The notes: a model not told the origin generated them from the sequence alone. DNA of 64,000 nucleotides from Xanthomonas vesicatoria ATCC 35937 (GCF_001908725.1 NZ_CP018725.1:3906001-3970000), one strand, 5' to 3'. Shown: positions 18,757 to 27,370, counted from the first letter of the stretch. Made by a program: numbers and translations.

Positions 18757-19575
18757 TCAACGGCTTTCCAGTGCCACCTCGTCTTGCTCGATGTTTTCGG
18801 CATCGTGGGCATTTGCCACCGAGGTGGGTGAACCAGCCGGCTTGCGCAGCGCTGGGGCGATCTGCGCACGGAAACGCCTGACCACCCACGTCTCATCGAG
18901 CAGGGCAAACGCGAAAAAACCCAACAAGGCGCCGGCAACCAACGTGGGCACATGTGTGAAGGTACCAGGCAGCAGCAGACTGAGCCACAGGAAGATATTG
19001 GGCGAGGTTTGCAGCAAATGAATATCCGCTGCAATGCCGGCATTGATGCGCTTGCCGGTGACGCTCTGGTGCGCGCGTAAGTACAAGGCACTGCCCACGC
19101 GGAAAGCCAGCAATAGCGTAAACGGCAGCAGCAATGCTCCCCAGGCCTGCCAACCGCCATGCGTCAACGTCTGGACGAGTGCAGTTCCTTCGGTGCGTAG
19201 CCCGACCAGCAAGGCCATCGGCACCATCGTCAATGCACCCACCCAGCCCCAGTTGGTCGCGAGTTTGCCGGCGGCGATCGGACGTGCCCGTCGCCAGCCT
19301 TGTGCGGCCAGCGCGGGCAGTGCCAAGGCAAACAGCAGCACCAAGAAGAATCGCTCCAGCGCATGCGCATTGCCCAGCAGCTCACGGTGATCCACAACCA
19401 ACACCAGCAAGAGCAGCGGCAGCAGCACCGACAACACCAACGTATAGCGCGCTGCAAAGAAGTAATCGCCGCCGCGTGCCAGCGAGAAGGTCGGCACCGA
19501 CAATGCCGGCGGCACGATCAACAACAGGCCGATCACATGGATCCATTCGTTCTGGAACTGTGTGAGCAACAGCAT
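18757..19575 (-). CDS. multi-pass membrane protein of unknown function
   Basis: A 272-residue integral inner membrane protein with about seven to eight hydrophobic segments (for example VIGLLLIVPPALSVPTF, LVLSVLLPLLLLVLVV, FFLVLLFALALPALAA, ALLLPFTLLLAFRVG, LWLSLLLPGTFTHV, LVAGALLGFFAFALL) and an acidic soluble tail. No known family could be named. It starts three bases after the stop of the membrane histidine phosphatase gene on the same strand, so the two are almost certainly one operon and likely work together. Confidence 0.8.
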   Translation of the reverse strand: MLLLTQFQNEWIHVIGLLLIVPPALSVPTFSLARGGDYFFAARYTLVLSVLLPLLLLVLVVDHRELLGNAHALERFFLVLLFALALPALAAQGWRRARPIAAGKLATNWGWVGALTMVPMALLVGLRTEGTALVQTLTHGGWQAWGALLLPFTLLLAFRVGSALYLRAHQSVTGKRINAGIAADIHLLQTSPNIFLWLSLLLPGTFTHVPTLVAGALLGFFAFALLDETWVVRRFRAQIAPALRKPAGSPTSVANAHDAENIEQDEVALESR

Positions 19576-19578
19576 GGC

Positions 19579-20424
19579 TCAGAGTGCGCGTGCCACGCTG
19601 AGCACACCGAGCGCGATGTTTTCCGGCCCCCGGTTCAGGCGCAAGGCCCCGGCCTCGATGCGTACCGACAGGAAGAACGCATTGACTGCCAGCAATGCGA
19701 CGATGGCCGTGGTGCTGGCAACATGCGGCATTCGGACACCCGCGCATGACAGCGCGAAGCCGCCTAGCGCGGCGAGCATCATCCATTGCAACAGGTGGAT
19801 TTCGGTCTGCTCGCCCAGATAGTTCATGCGCGAGGAACTGCGCGCAGTCATTTGCTTGAGCTCGTCCCACGACAGCGGCCGGGAATTGGGCCGGAAGTCG
19901 ATGTAGTCGGCAGGTGGCAGGCCGGAGGCGATCAGCGCAAACACTTCGACGATGTATTTGTGCGCTACCACCAGGACCTGTTGTCCTTGCCGGTCCAATG
20001 GTGCAAGCACTGTCTCGTAGTAATGCTTGCAGCGCGCATACATGTCCATCCAGTGTTCGCCGTCGGGTGGTGCGCCGCCGGCATCGTGGAAGCAAGCGTC
20101 ATAGTCACGGTGGCCGATCGACTTCTTGATCAGCGTCTTGTTCTTGCCGGCGAAGATGCCGAAATCGCGCTCCACCAAGGCGGCGCTGGAGATCACCTGC
20201 GGTGTCCCGATGACGCCCTCCAGGATGATGGTAGCGGTTGCCTGCGCGCGCTCGAGCGTTGAAACGTGGACCTGGTCGAAGTGCAGCCCGCGTTGACGAA
20301 CGTAGTCGGCTGCCTGATGCGCCTGGCGACGGCCCAGCGGGGTGAGTGGCGAGTTTTGCGCGCCTGCGAAATAGTTCTGTTCGTTTGCGAGCGACTCGCC
20401 ATGACGGACGAAGTACAAAGGCAT
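19579..20424 (-). CDS. histidine phosphatase with C-terminal membrane segments
   Basis: A 281-residue protein of the histidine phosphatase (phosphoglycerate mutase-like) superfamily. The RHG motif is VRHGES at residues 6-11, and the second region VLVVAHKYIVEV carries the second catalytic His (AHKY rather than the usual GHG). VERDFGIFAGKN holds the acid region. After the catalytic domain come two hydrophobic segments (LLQWMMLAALGGFALSCAGV and a second starting STTAIVALLAVNAFFLSV), which tether it to the membrane. The ATG at 20424 gives the proper start MPLYFVRHGES; the upstream 40 in-frame codons are not coding-like. It is the first gene of an operon with the membrane protein at 18757-19575. 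The substrate is unknown. Confidence 0.87.
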   Translation of the reverse strand: MPLYFVRHGESLANEQNYFAGAQNSPLTPLGRRQAHQAADYVRQRGLHFDQVHVSTLERAQATATIILEGVIGTPQVISSAALVERDFGIFAGKNKTLIKKSIGHRDYDACFHDAGGAPPDGEHWMDMYARCKHYYETVLAPLDRQGQQVLVVAHKYIVEVFALIASGLPPADYIDFRPNSRPLSWDELKQMTARSSSRMNYLGEQTEIHLLQWMMLAALGGFALSCAGVRMPHVASTTAIVALLAVNAFFLSVRIEAGALRLNRGPENIALGVLSVARAL

Positions 20425-21049
20425 CGGCTGGGCTCCGGTAATACACCACTGGTCGGTGAGACCGATCGCGTTGCGACAGGAGTTGCCGACACGGCGCCTG
20501 CGTCGCTGCCAGGCAGCCGCGGATGGCTGCGGCGTGGGCCGCATCTCCGTCGTCGTCTCGCGCCGTCAGCCCACCCGACGGTTGCTCGCGACGTTGTGTC
20601 GATCGTTCTTCATGTGGCAAGGCCATCGGCTCGCGTCGAACGGCTGCATGCCAGGTGGGCAGGTGAGGTGACGTGCAGCCGGTCGCCAGTAGGTCCGCCG
20701 AGCCGAGCGTTTCGTTGCGCTGCGCATGCGATTTTTATTGATCGATTCAGCTGCTGACCAAGAATGTGTCGATCTCAGCCGGCGCATCATGTCCACGCGT
20801 GATCGAGCGTGGCGCACGCGCGCAGTCTCGTTGCGCGAAGCGAAGCGATCGTGCGGCCTGCACACGCACAACGCCTGCGCACGCAATATGCGGCGCAGGC
20901 GTTGGTTGATGCGGTCAACCACGCGTGGCGATCACACCGCCGCCATGTTGGCTGTCTGTTTGCGAGATCCGGCACTGCCAGGTGTGCTGGTGTGATGGAC
21001 ATCCTGCTCCTGCAGAAGGCGCCGATGGGCGGAGTGCGAGTGGTCGAGA
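20425..21049. other. 625-base gap between amylase and phosphatase operon
   Basis: No gene is supported. The stretch carries the strong hairpin at 20869-20904 and presumably the promoter of the phosphatase operon. Nothing else was recognised. Confidence 0.4.
20869..20904 (-). terminator. hairpin downstream of the amylase gene
   Basis: A perfect 12-bp stem (20869-20880 with 20893-20904) encloses a second 4-bp stem CGCA/TGCG. It lies about 145 bases after the amylase stop on the minus strand. No U tract follows, so it may mark or protect a 3' end rather than be a classical intrinsic terminator. Confidence 0.5.
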
Positions 21050-22477
21050 TCAGCGCCGCCACATCCGGCTGCCGCGTGCCGGCAGGGTGAACGTGTAGGA
21101 GCCGCTGGTGATGCGCACCACGGTGCCCGAGCCCAGCGCGTCCACGTAGTCTGCATTCCAGTACAACACGCTGTTGTTCATGCCGACGGTGGTGGTGACC
21201 GGATTGCCGCATTTGTTGATGCCCACGATGCCCAGGCTGCCGCGACGGAACAGGATGTGGCAGGAACTGGACGACAGCACCTGCATGTCGGTGCCCTGTA
21301 CGCCGTTGTGGAAGCCGATCATGCGGCGCAGGTCGTCGCGCTGGTAGGCGTTGACCCAGCGGTTGTCGCCGCTCTCGTTGTTGTCGGTGTAGACCATCGG
21401 CACGCCGCCGTTGCGGCCGATCAGGTACGCGTAGGCCAGGGTTTCGTCGACCGGGTCGAGAATGGCGTAACGGAAGCCGGCGTTGTTGGGGATGTCGTGC
21501 GTGATGGCGAAGGTCACCGCGCGATTGCCAGGCAATGCTTGCCCGCTGCTGGCCGGATCCACCAGCTGCTGCATGCTGGCACCGACGGCAAATGCATTGC
21601 GCACTGCGTTGAACAACGGGAAGTCGTAGGCCGCATGCGGCGTGGACTGCAGGTACGGAGCAAGGAACTGGTCGTAATCGCCGTTGCCGGTGCCGCCGCC
21701 GGTGATCACTTCGCCGAACACGTACACGCCGGAGCGGATGCCGGCATCGAACACGCGATTCAGGTGATCGAACGTCATGTGCTTGGCGGCATCCATGCGG
21801 AAACCGCTGACGCCCAGGCCCTTGAGTGCTTGCAGGTAGGCGCGCTGCTGTTGCACCACCCAGTCGTTACCGACCAGATCCGGCAAGCCCGGGTCGCTGC
21901 CACCGCCGCAGATACGGTAATTGCGCACCTGGAAGGCGTCGTTGTAGTTGGCGATGCATTGCGCAGGGCCGAAGTCGCTGGCGCTCAGAAAGTTCGACTG
22001 CAAGGTGCCGAACAGGCGTAGCGAATCGTAACGGCCAGGGTTGGCGGCGTACTGCGACAACACCGCGCTGCCGGGGTAGTTGAGGTCCGAGCGTGTCGCC
22101 GCTTCGTTGGCCATGTGGTTGAGCACCACATCGGCGTAGGTTTCCACACCGTTGTTGGCCAGCGCCTGCACCATGCGCGCGAACGCGGCGGTGTCGCCCA
22201 GCGGCCCATCGATCACACGCAGATCCTGCGGTTGATAGCGTGCCCACCACGCGCTGCCTTGCGAGCGATACGCCGGGGCCACCAGCACCTTGCGATAACC
22301 GGCATCGGCGATCTGCTTGGCGCGTGCTTCCACGGTGGCATAGGGCCAGTTGAAGGCATGCAGGATGACATCGGCCTGGACATTGGCCGTGGTCAGCAGC
22401 AAGGCCAGCGCTGTCAGCAGCAGGCGGCCGCAGCGTTGTTTGAGCGAGGGTGGAGCATGAGCAGGCGTGCTACGCAT
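21050..22477 (-). CDS. secreted alpha-amylase (GH13)
   Basis: A 475-residue extracellular starch-degrading enzyme. It has a signal peptide (RLLLTALALLLTTANVQA) and the GH13 TIM barrel. Conserved regions are YADVVLNHMA (region I), GFRMDAAKHM with the nucleophile Asp (II), YVFGEVITG with the acid Glu (III), and FAITHDIPNNAG with the transition-state HD (IV). A C-terminal beta domain ends FTLPARGSRMWRR. Overall resemblance is to bacterial amylases of the Xanthomonas/Aeromonas group. The ATG at 22477 places the signal peptide correctly; the in-frame extension to 22570 is not coding-like. A perfect 26-base palindrome lies about 170 bases upstream. Confidence 0.93.
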   Translation of the reverse strand: MRSTPAHAPPSLKQRCGRLLLTALALLLTTANVQADVILHAFNWPYATVEARAKQIADAGYRKVLVAPAYRSQGSAWWARYQPQDLRVIDGPLGDTAAFARMVQALANNGVETYADVVLNHMANEAATRSDLNYPGSAVLSQYAANPGRYDSLRLFGTLQSNFLSASDFGPAQCIANYNDAFQVRNYRICGGGSDPGLPDLVGNDWVVQQQRAYLQALKGLGVSGFRMDAAKHMTFDHLNRVFDAGIRSGVYVFGEVITGGGTGNGDYDQFLAPYLQSTPHAAYDFPLFNAVRNAFAVGASMQQLVDPASSGQALPGNRAVTFAITHDIPNNAGFRYAILDPVDETLAYAYLIGRNGGVPMVYTDNNESGDNRWVNAYQRDDLRRMIGFHNGVQGTDMQVLSSSSCHILFRRGSLGIVGINKCGNPVTTTVGMNNSVLYWNADYVDALGSGTVVRITSGSYTFTLPARGSRMWRR

Positions 22478-22980
22478 CGGATGAGTCTCCAGTCGGTAAG
22501 TGCGAGCATCCGCGCAGTCCGCGATGCCCACATCGAGGCCTCCGGCCCCTGTTCCGGAAAGCGCGCGCACGACGTGCAGCGCGCGGTGATGCTAAGCGCG
22601 CATCGCGGCGCAGCATCGGTGTTGTGCATACGTATTCAATGCCGCCACCGCCAAACTGCGCGCAGTTTGGCGGCAATAGCGTGGTTGGTCGCACAGTGCG
22701 TCAATCCGCTGCGGCTGGCGCGCAGGGCATCGGGCTGGTGTTGTTTTGAGTGGCGCGTCTGGCCTACCGCGCGTTGCGAACAACCCTGCTGCAGTAGCGA
22801 GACGCTGCCGGACGAGCGCCTTCTTTACGCGCTAGGCAACCTGTGCGCGCTCGTCGTCGCACGTATTCGAAGCCGTCTTAAGCGGTCTACGCAACAACAC
22901 AGCGAGAAACGTCGCAGGCAACACGCGCTCCCACGCAGTGCGCCGGTGCAGCCCACGCCGCACCGGCCGGCGAGCCGTAC
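22478..22980. other. 500-base regulatory gap upstream of the amylase gene
   Basis: No gene is supported. Both flanking genes are on the minus strand, so this is the 3' side of the zinc-ribbon gene and the promoter region of the amylase. Its main feature is the palindrome at 22648-22673. Confidence 0.45.
22648..22673. promoter_or_regulatory. perfect 26-base palindrome upstream of amylase
   Basis: Thirteen bases (22648-22660, CCGCCAAACTGCG) are followed directly by their exact complement (22661-22673). With no loop it is more likely an operator for a dimeric repressor (a LacI-type sugar regulator would fit its central CG) than a terminator. It is about 170 bases upstream of the amylase start. 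The regulator is not in the window. Confidence 0.55.
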
Positions 22981-23622
22981 TCAGCGATACACGTGGCGGA
23001 GCTCGTCGCGCGTATGCAATTCCTGCAGCTTGGTCAGCGGTAGGTCGATGTGCTCGTCGGTGTAATACGCCGGCTGCTTGGCGGCGCTGCCGCCCGCATC
23101 GCGCTCTGCGCCCTTCCACTTGCTGAAGCCCTTTTGCGGCAGCGCCAAGGTGACGGTTTCGCCACTGACGCTCTGCACCCGCACCACACCGTAGGCGTGT
23201 CCATCGTAGGCGCCGGGCACCACCGTCTGCAGGTCCACGGTATACAAGTCGCCTGCCGCTGGCTGCGCCAGCAGCACGTTGTCCTGCTTGGATGTCTGTG
23301 ATGCGCTGTAGGCGCCAAACACCACCAGGATCGCAATGAGCCCTAGCAGCACCAGCCCGCCAAACCGGCGGTAGGCAGGAATCGGCGGCTTGCCGTGAGA
23401 CGCTTCGAAGGCCTTGGTATCCAGCGATGTGCTGTGGTTACAGCCGTCGCAGACGCGCAGGTACTGCTTCTTGGTAACCCAGCTGAAGAGGTACCAGAGG
23501 TGCGCGTAGCGGTAATACAGGACATTGCGGAAGCTGCGCTGTTGCGCGCATTGGTCGCAATGCGCGCCGTCGGCGGCGCCGAGTGCGATGGCGTCGCCGC
23601 CCGATCCCCAGATGATCATCAT
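22981..23622 (-). CDS. zinc-ribbon membrane protein, unknown
   Basis: A 213-residue protein. The N-terminal part has two CxxC pairs (HCDQCAQQ and RVCDGCNH), forming a zinc-ribbon-like module. A single membrane segment (GGLVLLGLIAILVVFGAY) is at about residues 88-105. A periplasmic or cytosolic C-terminal domain follows (GDLYTVDLQTVVPGAYDGHAYGVVRV). The start codon pair ATG ATG at 23622/23619 is preceded by AAGGA; the longer frame to 24054 reads through the promoter of the divergent DUF2058 gene and is not believable. No function is known. Confidence 0.75.
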   Translation of the reverse strand: MMIIWGSGGDAIALGAADGAHCDQCAQQRSFRNVLYYRYAHLWYLFSWVTKKQYLRVCDGCNHSTSLDTKAFEASHGKPPIPAYRRFGGLVLLGLIAILVVFGAYSASQTSKQDNVLLAQPAAGDLYTVDLQTVVPGAYDGHAYGVVRVQSVSGETVTLALPQKGFSKWKGAERDAGGSAAKQPAYYTDEHIDLPLTKLQELHTRDELRHVYR

Positions 23623-23788
23623 TCGTCCTTGAACTGTATGGAAGTGATGAATCATAAGCGCTGCTTGGCCGGTCGCGCACCTGCCCGGGCGCATCGCGGC
23701 GAGCGATGGCGGTGGTCCGGACCGGCGACGAAGGCCCCCCGGCGCCTGCCGCGTTAAACTAGCAGCGAATTCACTGCCGATATGTGCC

Positions 23789-24334
23789 ATGCGTAATCCA
23801 CTGCAAGAACAGCTGCTCAAGGCTGGCCTGGTCAAAAAAGCCCAGGTGGACAAGGTTGCACGCGAGCAGGTCAAGCAACGGCACGCCAAGGGTGGTGCGG
23901 TTACGCCTGCCGATGCCGATAAGGTGGATGCGGCGCGGTTGCAGGCCGAGCGTGCCGAGCGCGATCGTGCGCTGGCGGAAGAGCGCAATGTGCAGCAACG
24001 CCGGCAGGAAGTACTGGCGCAGGTGCGGCAGATTGTGGAGACCAGTAAGGTCAAGCGCGAAGGCGAGATCGACTATCGCTTCAACGATGGCAGCGTCATC
24101 CGCAGCGTGTTGGTCAATCCTGCGCTACGCAGCCAACTGGCCAGTGGCGCACTGGTGATCGTGCGGCATGGCGATGGCTTTGAGCTGATTCCGCGCGCGG
24201 CCGCCGACAAGGTGTACAGCCGCGATGCCGATGCCGTGGTGCTGGACCACGGACGCAACAGCGCGCCGGCCGCGCCCGATAGCGATGACGACTACTACAG
24301 CCAGTTCAAGGTGCCGGACGATCTGATCTGGTAG
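23789..24334 (+). CDS. DUF2058 family protein (YaiL-like)
   Basis: A 181-residue soluble protein. The N-terminus NPLQEQLLKAGLVKKAQVDKV and the charged coiled-coil (ARLQAERAERDRALAEERN) are characteristic of the DUF2058 family, whose E. coli member YaiL is described as a nucleoid/polysome-associated protein. The C-terminus ends DDYYSQFKVPDDLIW, also family-typical. It stands alone, divergent from the zinc-ribbon gene. A role in nucleic acid binding is a family-level guess. Confidence 0.88.
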   Translation: MRNPLQEQLLKAGLVKKAQVDKVAREQVKQRHAKGGAVTPADADKVDAARLQAERAERDRALAEERNVQQRRQEVLAQVRQIVETSKVKREGEIDYRFNDGSVIRSVLVNPALRSQLASGALVIVRHGDGFELIPRAAADKVYSRDADAVVLDHGRNSAPAAPDSDDDYYSQFKVPDDLIW

Positions 24335-24553
24335 CGCCGGCGAACTGCCGCATTGGGTGATTGCTGGATGGGGTCAGCGCCACCGCAGGTGCGACAACGC
24401 TGCATGCTGTGGGTGCGTGTTCGCTGACTGCTGGGAACCGGGCCAAGCACTTGTACCAGGCCGTTCGCCGCGCGGTTGGTGGATGGTGATCAACGTGGTC
24501 GTGCGAACGCCTGCGCGCTAACCTGGCGCTCTTTGTCGCCGCGTAGCCCGCCC

Positions 24554-25111
24554 ATGTCGATCGTCTTGACCCAGTTCGCCCGCAACCGCGTGTTTCCGCG
24601 CGATGGGCGTCGCAATGCAATCCAGGACTGCACGCCGGAGCAGTTCGTCCAGCGGCTCAACGATGAGCCGCCGTTGCGCGTGATCGAGGGCTATGCACCG
24701 TTCTGTCAGTTGCATGTGCACCGCAACTGGACCTCGACCCGCTGCCTCACCGTTCCCGTCACCGATGACAACCGGCACCTGCTGCGTTCCGGCTACGAGG
24801 CGCGCAGCACGCAGGAATTGGCCGTGCTGGTGCGTTGGTTCGAAGGTGTCGAGCCACCGGTGGCCGCGTTTCTGCTGCCCATCCTCTACAGCCGCGATCA
24901 GTTGGCCAGGGAAGGCACGCCCATCGAGGCAGACTGGGGTGTGGTCGGTTGTCTCTACACCGCAGAGCCGGACGAAATTCCGATGGCACCGATCACCATG
25001 TTGCGCAATGCCTTGGGCGTGGAAGAGGGCGGCTCGGGCACCCCGCTGGACCGCGATGCGTATCGGCGTAGCGTCGCGTTCTGGGAGCGCAATGCCAATT
25101 GGCGTGGGTGA
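24554..25111 (+). CDS. DUF3228 family protein
   Basis: A 185-residue soluble protein matching the DUF3228 family by overall pattern (FARNRVFPRD, PEQFVQRLND, GYAPFCQLHVHRNWTSTRC, EADWGVVGCLYTAEPDEIPMAPITMLRNALGVEEGGSGTPLDRDAY). The function of the family is unknown. The ATG at 24554 is preferred over an in-frame ATG at 24476 because it gives the usual family N-terminus. It has no clear operon partner. Confidence 0.85.
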   Translation: MSIVLTQFARNRVFPRDGRRNAIQDCTPEQFVQRLNDEPPLRVIEGYAPFCQLHVHRNWTSTRCLTVPVTDDNRHLLRSGYEARSTQELAVLVRWFEGVEPPVAAFLLPILYSRDQLAREGTPIEADWGVVGCLYTAEPDEIPMAPITMLRNALGVEEGGSGTPLDRDAYRRSVAFWERNANWRG

Positions 25112-25261
25112 GGGCGTCGCTTCGGTTCGCGTTGTTGTCCGCCAATTAAATTGCGCGCGGCGTGTGTAGTTGCCGCATCCATCCTGACTGCCCGTGCTGG
25201 GACGTACGCCATCGCTGCGTGCTAGGTTGCCGCCCTGCGTGTAATGGATCGGAGAATCGCC

Positions 25262-25948
25262 ATGTCGTTACAAGTGCTTGGTGCTGGCCTAGGCCGAACC
25301 GGGACGCTGTCGCTGAAGTTCGCGCTGGAACATTTGGGATTTGGACCGTGTTATCACGCCACGGAGGTCGCCGCGAACATGCGTGCGGCACTGCCGCTGT
25401 GGAATGCCGCCGAACGCGGTGCCGCAGACTGGTCGGCCATCTTCGCCGGCTACCGTTCGAGCACCGACCATCCCGGTTGCTATTACTGGCGGCAATTGAT
25501 TGAGGTATATCCGCAGGCCAAGGTGGTCCTGACGGTGCGCGATCCCGACAGCTGGTTCGAGTCTGTGACCCAGACCATCCTGATGCCGGGCAGAAAGAGC
25601 ACCTTCGTCGGCCCCGAAGGCGAAACATTCAGTACGTTCTTGAAGCAGCAGATGGGCGGGCGCAGTCAGGACCGCGCCTTCATGGTCGACTACTTCAACC
25701 GCTGGAATCAGGCGGTGATCGATACGGTGCCAGCCGATCGGCTGCTGGTATTTTCGGCTCGGCAAGGCTGGGCGCCACTGTGCAGCTTCCTCGGCGTACC
25801 GGTGCCGCACAAGCCTTACCCACACTTGCACGCACGGCCGCGGCTGCGTTGGTTTGCGCGCGGCTTGCGTCTGCCGGACGACGTTGCCGCACGCGAGCAG
25901 CATGTGCGCGAATATCTGGAGTACCTGCGCGAAGATCTGTTCGGATAA
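25262..25948 (+). CDS. sulfotransferase-family protein (Sulfotransfer_4 type)
   Basis: A 228-residue protein of the PAPS-dependent sulfotransferase superfamily. The 5'-phosphosulfate loop is GAGLGRTGTLSLKFALEHLGF at the N-terminus and the 3'-phosphate-binding region is KVVLTVRDPDSWFESV. It belongs to the group with an RTGT loop, often of unknown substrate. The ATG at 25262 has GGAG eight bases upstream, better than the in-frame start six codons earlier. It is the first of three group-transfer enzymes in 3 kb, followed by a promoter, a small ORF, a second unrelated sulfotransferase and a methyltransferase. Confidence 0.85.
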   Translation: MSLQVLGAGLGRTGTLSLKFALEHLGFGPCYHATEVAANMRAALPLWNAAERGAADWSAIFAGYRSSTDHPGCYYWRQLIEVYPQAKVVLTVRDPDSWFESVTQTILMPGRKSTFVGPEGETFSTFLKQQMGGRSQDRAFMVDYFNRWNQAVIDTVPADRLLVFSARQGWAPLCSFLGVPVPHKPYPHLHARPRLRWFARGLRLPDDVAAREQHVREYLEYLREDLFG

Positions 25949-26022
25949 ACGCACATTGCGTGGCTTATTCTGCGACACATGCCCAGTAATTTGATTTTAA
26001 AAATAAAGTAACAACCATAATG

Positions 26023-26051
26023 TTGATTGGCCATATGACTATTGCTAAACT
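26023..26051 (+). promoter_or_regulatory. sigma70-like promoter before the small ORF
   Basis: TTGATT (26023-26028) and TAAACT (26046-26051) are separated by exactly 17 bases in a conspicuously AT-rich stretch. It is the best-looking promoter in the window and faces the small ORF at 26109. A short hairpin GGCGAA/TTCGCC (about 26058-26077) falls in the leader. Confidence 0.6.
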
Positions 26052-26108
26052 GAATAAGGCGAATGTCAGATTTCGCCATTTCTGAAACTTCCAGAAGAGG
26101 TGCGCGTG

Positions 26109-26201
26109 ATGAAAACTGCCAAATCCATGCTGTCACTCGTGTTTTCTAAGATTCTAAAAATGTTTGGTCCGCGCAAGGTGGCGTATATCTATACGCAATA
26201 A
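26109..26201 (+). CDS. 30-residue small ORF, candidate precursor peptide
   Basis: A short reading frame beginning MKTAKSMLSLVF and ending GPRKVAYIYTQ. The first 20 residues could form a cationic amphipathic helix; the C-terminal part has two tyrosines. AGAGG at 26096-26100 lies eight bases before the ATG, and a strong promoter is 60 bases upstream. It is followed within 40 bases by a 9-bp GC-rich hairpin, then by a sulfotransferase and a methyltransferase. Codon use is AT-richer than in neighbouring genes. It is not recognisable as a known peptide. A modified-peptide precursor (tyrosine sulfation would suit the neighbours) is inference; it may also be a chance frame. Confidence 0.4.
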   Translation: MKTAKSMLSLVFSKILKMFGPRKVAYIYTQ

Positions 26202-26436
26202 CTGCAGTGCTAGGGCCGGCTTGACCAGATGGCCCCACGCGCATCGTCGGCGACGGCGATGCGCGTTGCCGCAGGTCAAAGGCGGCCTGCAAGTGCAGTG
26301 TGCGGACGTGCAGCGGCGCGTGACGCCCTATTGCCCGGCATTTGGACTGGGCGCGTATGCGGATCATGCGGCTGCGAAGTCCTGGCGCGTGCACGTTCGA
26401 TGAGTCCGATGCGATGACAACCGACAGGACGCCGAT
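26202..26436. other. gap between small ORF and second sulfotransferase
   Basis: The stretch contains the hairpin at 26238-26265 and no supported gene. An open frame of about 80 codons (26164-26403) runs through it but has no ribosome site and no recognisable similarity. An AGGA at 26426-26429 serves the sulfotransferase start at 26437. Confidence 0.4.
26238..26265 (+). terminator. GC-rich hairpin after the small ORF
   Basis: CGCGCATCG (26238-26246) pairs with CGATGCGCG (26257-26265). It lies 37 bases after the small ORF stop and has no T run. It could act as an attenuator or message stabiliser that makes the small ORF more abundant than the enzymes behind it. Confidence 0.45.
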
Positions 26437-27369
26437 GTGGGCATGCCCTCCAAACAGCGCGAATATTCCAATCGCTTTTTCGACTCGACAGTCTGGAACG
26501 ACTTCGCCTTTCGCGACGACGATGTCGTCATCGCCAGCTATGCCAAGGCAGGAACGACCTGGGTGCAGCAGATCGTCGCGCAACTGATCTTCAGTGGCGC
26601 CGAGGAGGTCGAAGTCTCGCGGCTGTCGCCTTGGTTCGACTCGGTGTATCCGGACAAGGCGACCAAGCAGCGCCTGCTCGCCGAGCAACGCCATCGCCGC
26701 TTCGTGAAAACCCATCTGCCCGCCGATGCGCTGGTACTTTCCGAACGCGCCCGCTATCTCTACGTCGGCCGCGATGCGCGCGACATCGTCTGGAGCCTGT
26801 ACGACCACCAGCGGGCAGTCAGCGCGGATGCGCAGGCACGTCTGGATGCGGAGCCGTCCAGCAACGGTAAATTGAAAGTCATGCCACCGCCCACGTGCTC
26901 GGTCGAGGACTATTTTCAGACCTGGATGGGCGCTGATGGTGCGCCGCTGTGGCCGTTCTGGGAGGGCGTGCGTTCCTGGTGGGCGCTGCGCGATTACGAC
27001 AACGTGCTGTTGGTGCATTACTCCGCGTTGCTGCATGACCTGCCCGCGCAGGTATTGCGCATTGCCGCATTCCTGGATATCCCGCTGGATGCCCAGTGCT
27101 GCGAGCGCGTGCTGGCGCACTGCAGTCTGGACTACATGCGCGCGCATGCGGCGCGCTACGTTCCACAGGGCACCGGTTTCTGGCGCGACGGCGGCCGGGC
27201 CTTCTTCAATCAAGGTCTCAATGGGCGGTGGCGCGACCGATTGGCCCCGGCAGTCGATGCGGCCTATCGGCAGCGTGTTGTAGCCGAGCTTGGCGCCGAG
27301 TGCGCGCATTGGCTCGCCACGGGCGATATTGCGTCGGCGGCGCATGCGTCGACCGGGATGGTTGCTTAG
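26437..27369 (+). CDS. cytosolic-type PAPS sulfotransferase (Sulfotransfer_1)
   Basis: A 310-residue sulfotransferase that would transfer sulfate from PAPS to a hydroxyl or amine. The PAPS 5'-phosphosulfate loop is SYAKAGTTWVQQIVAQL near residue 34, the 3'-phosphate region is RYLYVGRDARDIVWSLYDH, and the C-terminal binding element appears as FWRDGGRAFFNQGL. KTHLPAD carries the region with the catalytic His. The GTG at 26437 is used because AGGA is seven bases upstream; an in-frame ATG two codons later is less well placed. It is unrelated at the fold-group level to the sulfotransferase at 25262 and is followed one base later by a methyltransferase frame. Confidence 0.88.
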   Translation: MGMPSKQREYSNRFFDSTVWNDFAFRDDDVVIASYAKAGTTWVQQIVAQLIFSGAEEVEVSRLSPWFDSVYPDKATKQRLLAEQRHRRFVKTHLPADALVLSERARYLYVGRDARDIVWSLYDHQRAVSADAQARLDAEPSSNGKLKVMPPPTCSVEDYFQTWMGADGAPLWPFWEGVRSWWALRDYDNVLLVHYSALLHDLPAQVLRIAAFLDIPLDAQCCERVLAHCSLDYMRAHAARYVPQGTGFWRDGGRAFFNQGLNGRWRDRLAPAVDAAYRQRVVAELGAECAHWLATGDIASAAHASTGMVA

Positions 27370-27370
27370 G

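Noticed and set aside
26020..26085. 21-codon frame starting at ATG 26020
   Set aside because: It overlaps the promoter and has no Shine-Dalgarno; the ORF at 26109 is better supported.
26164..26403. 80-codon frame between the small ORF and the sulfotransferase
   Set aside because: No ribosome site, no domain, arginine-rich composition typical of a high-G+C shadow, and it runs through the hairpin.
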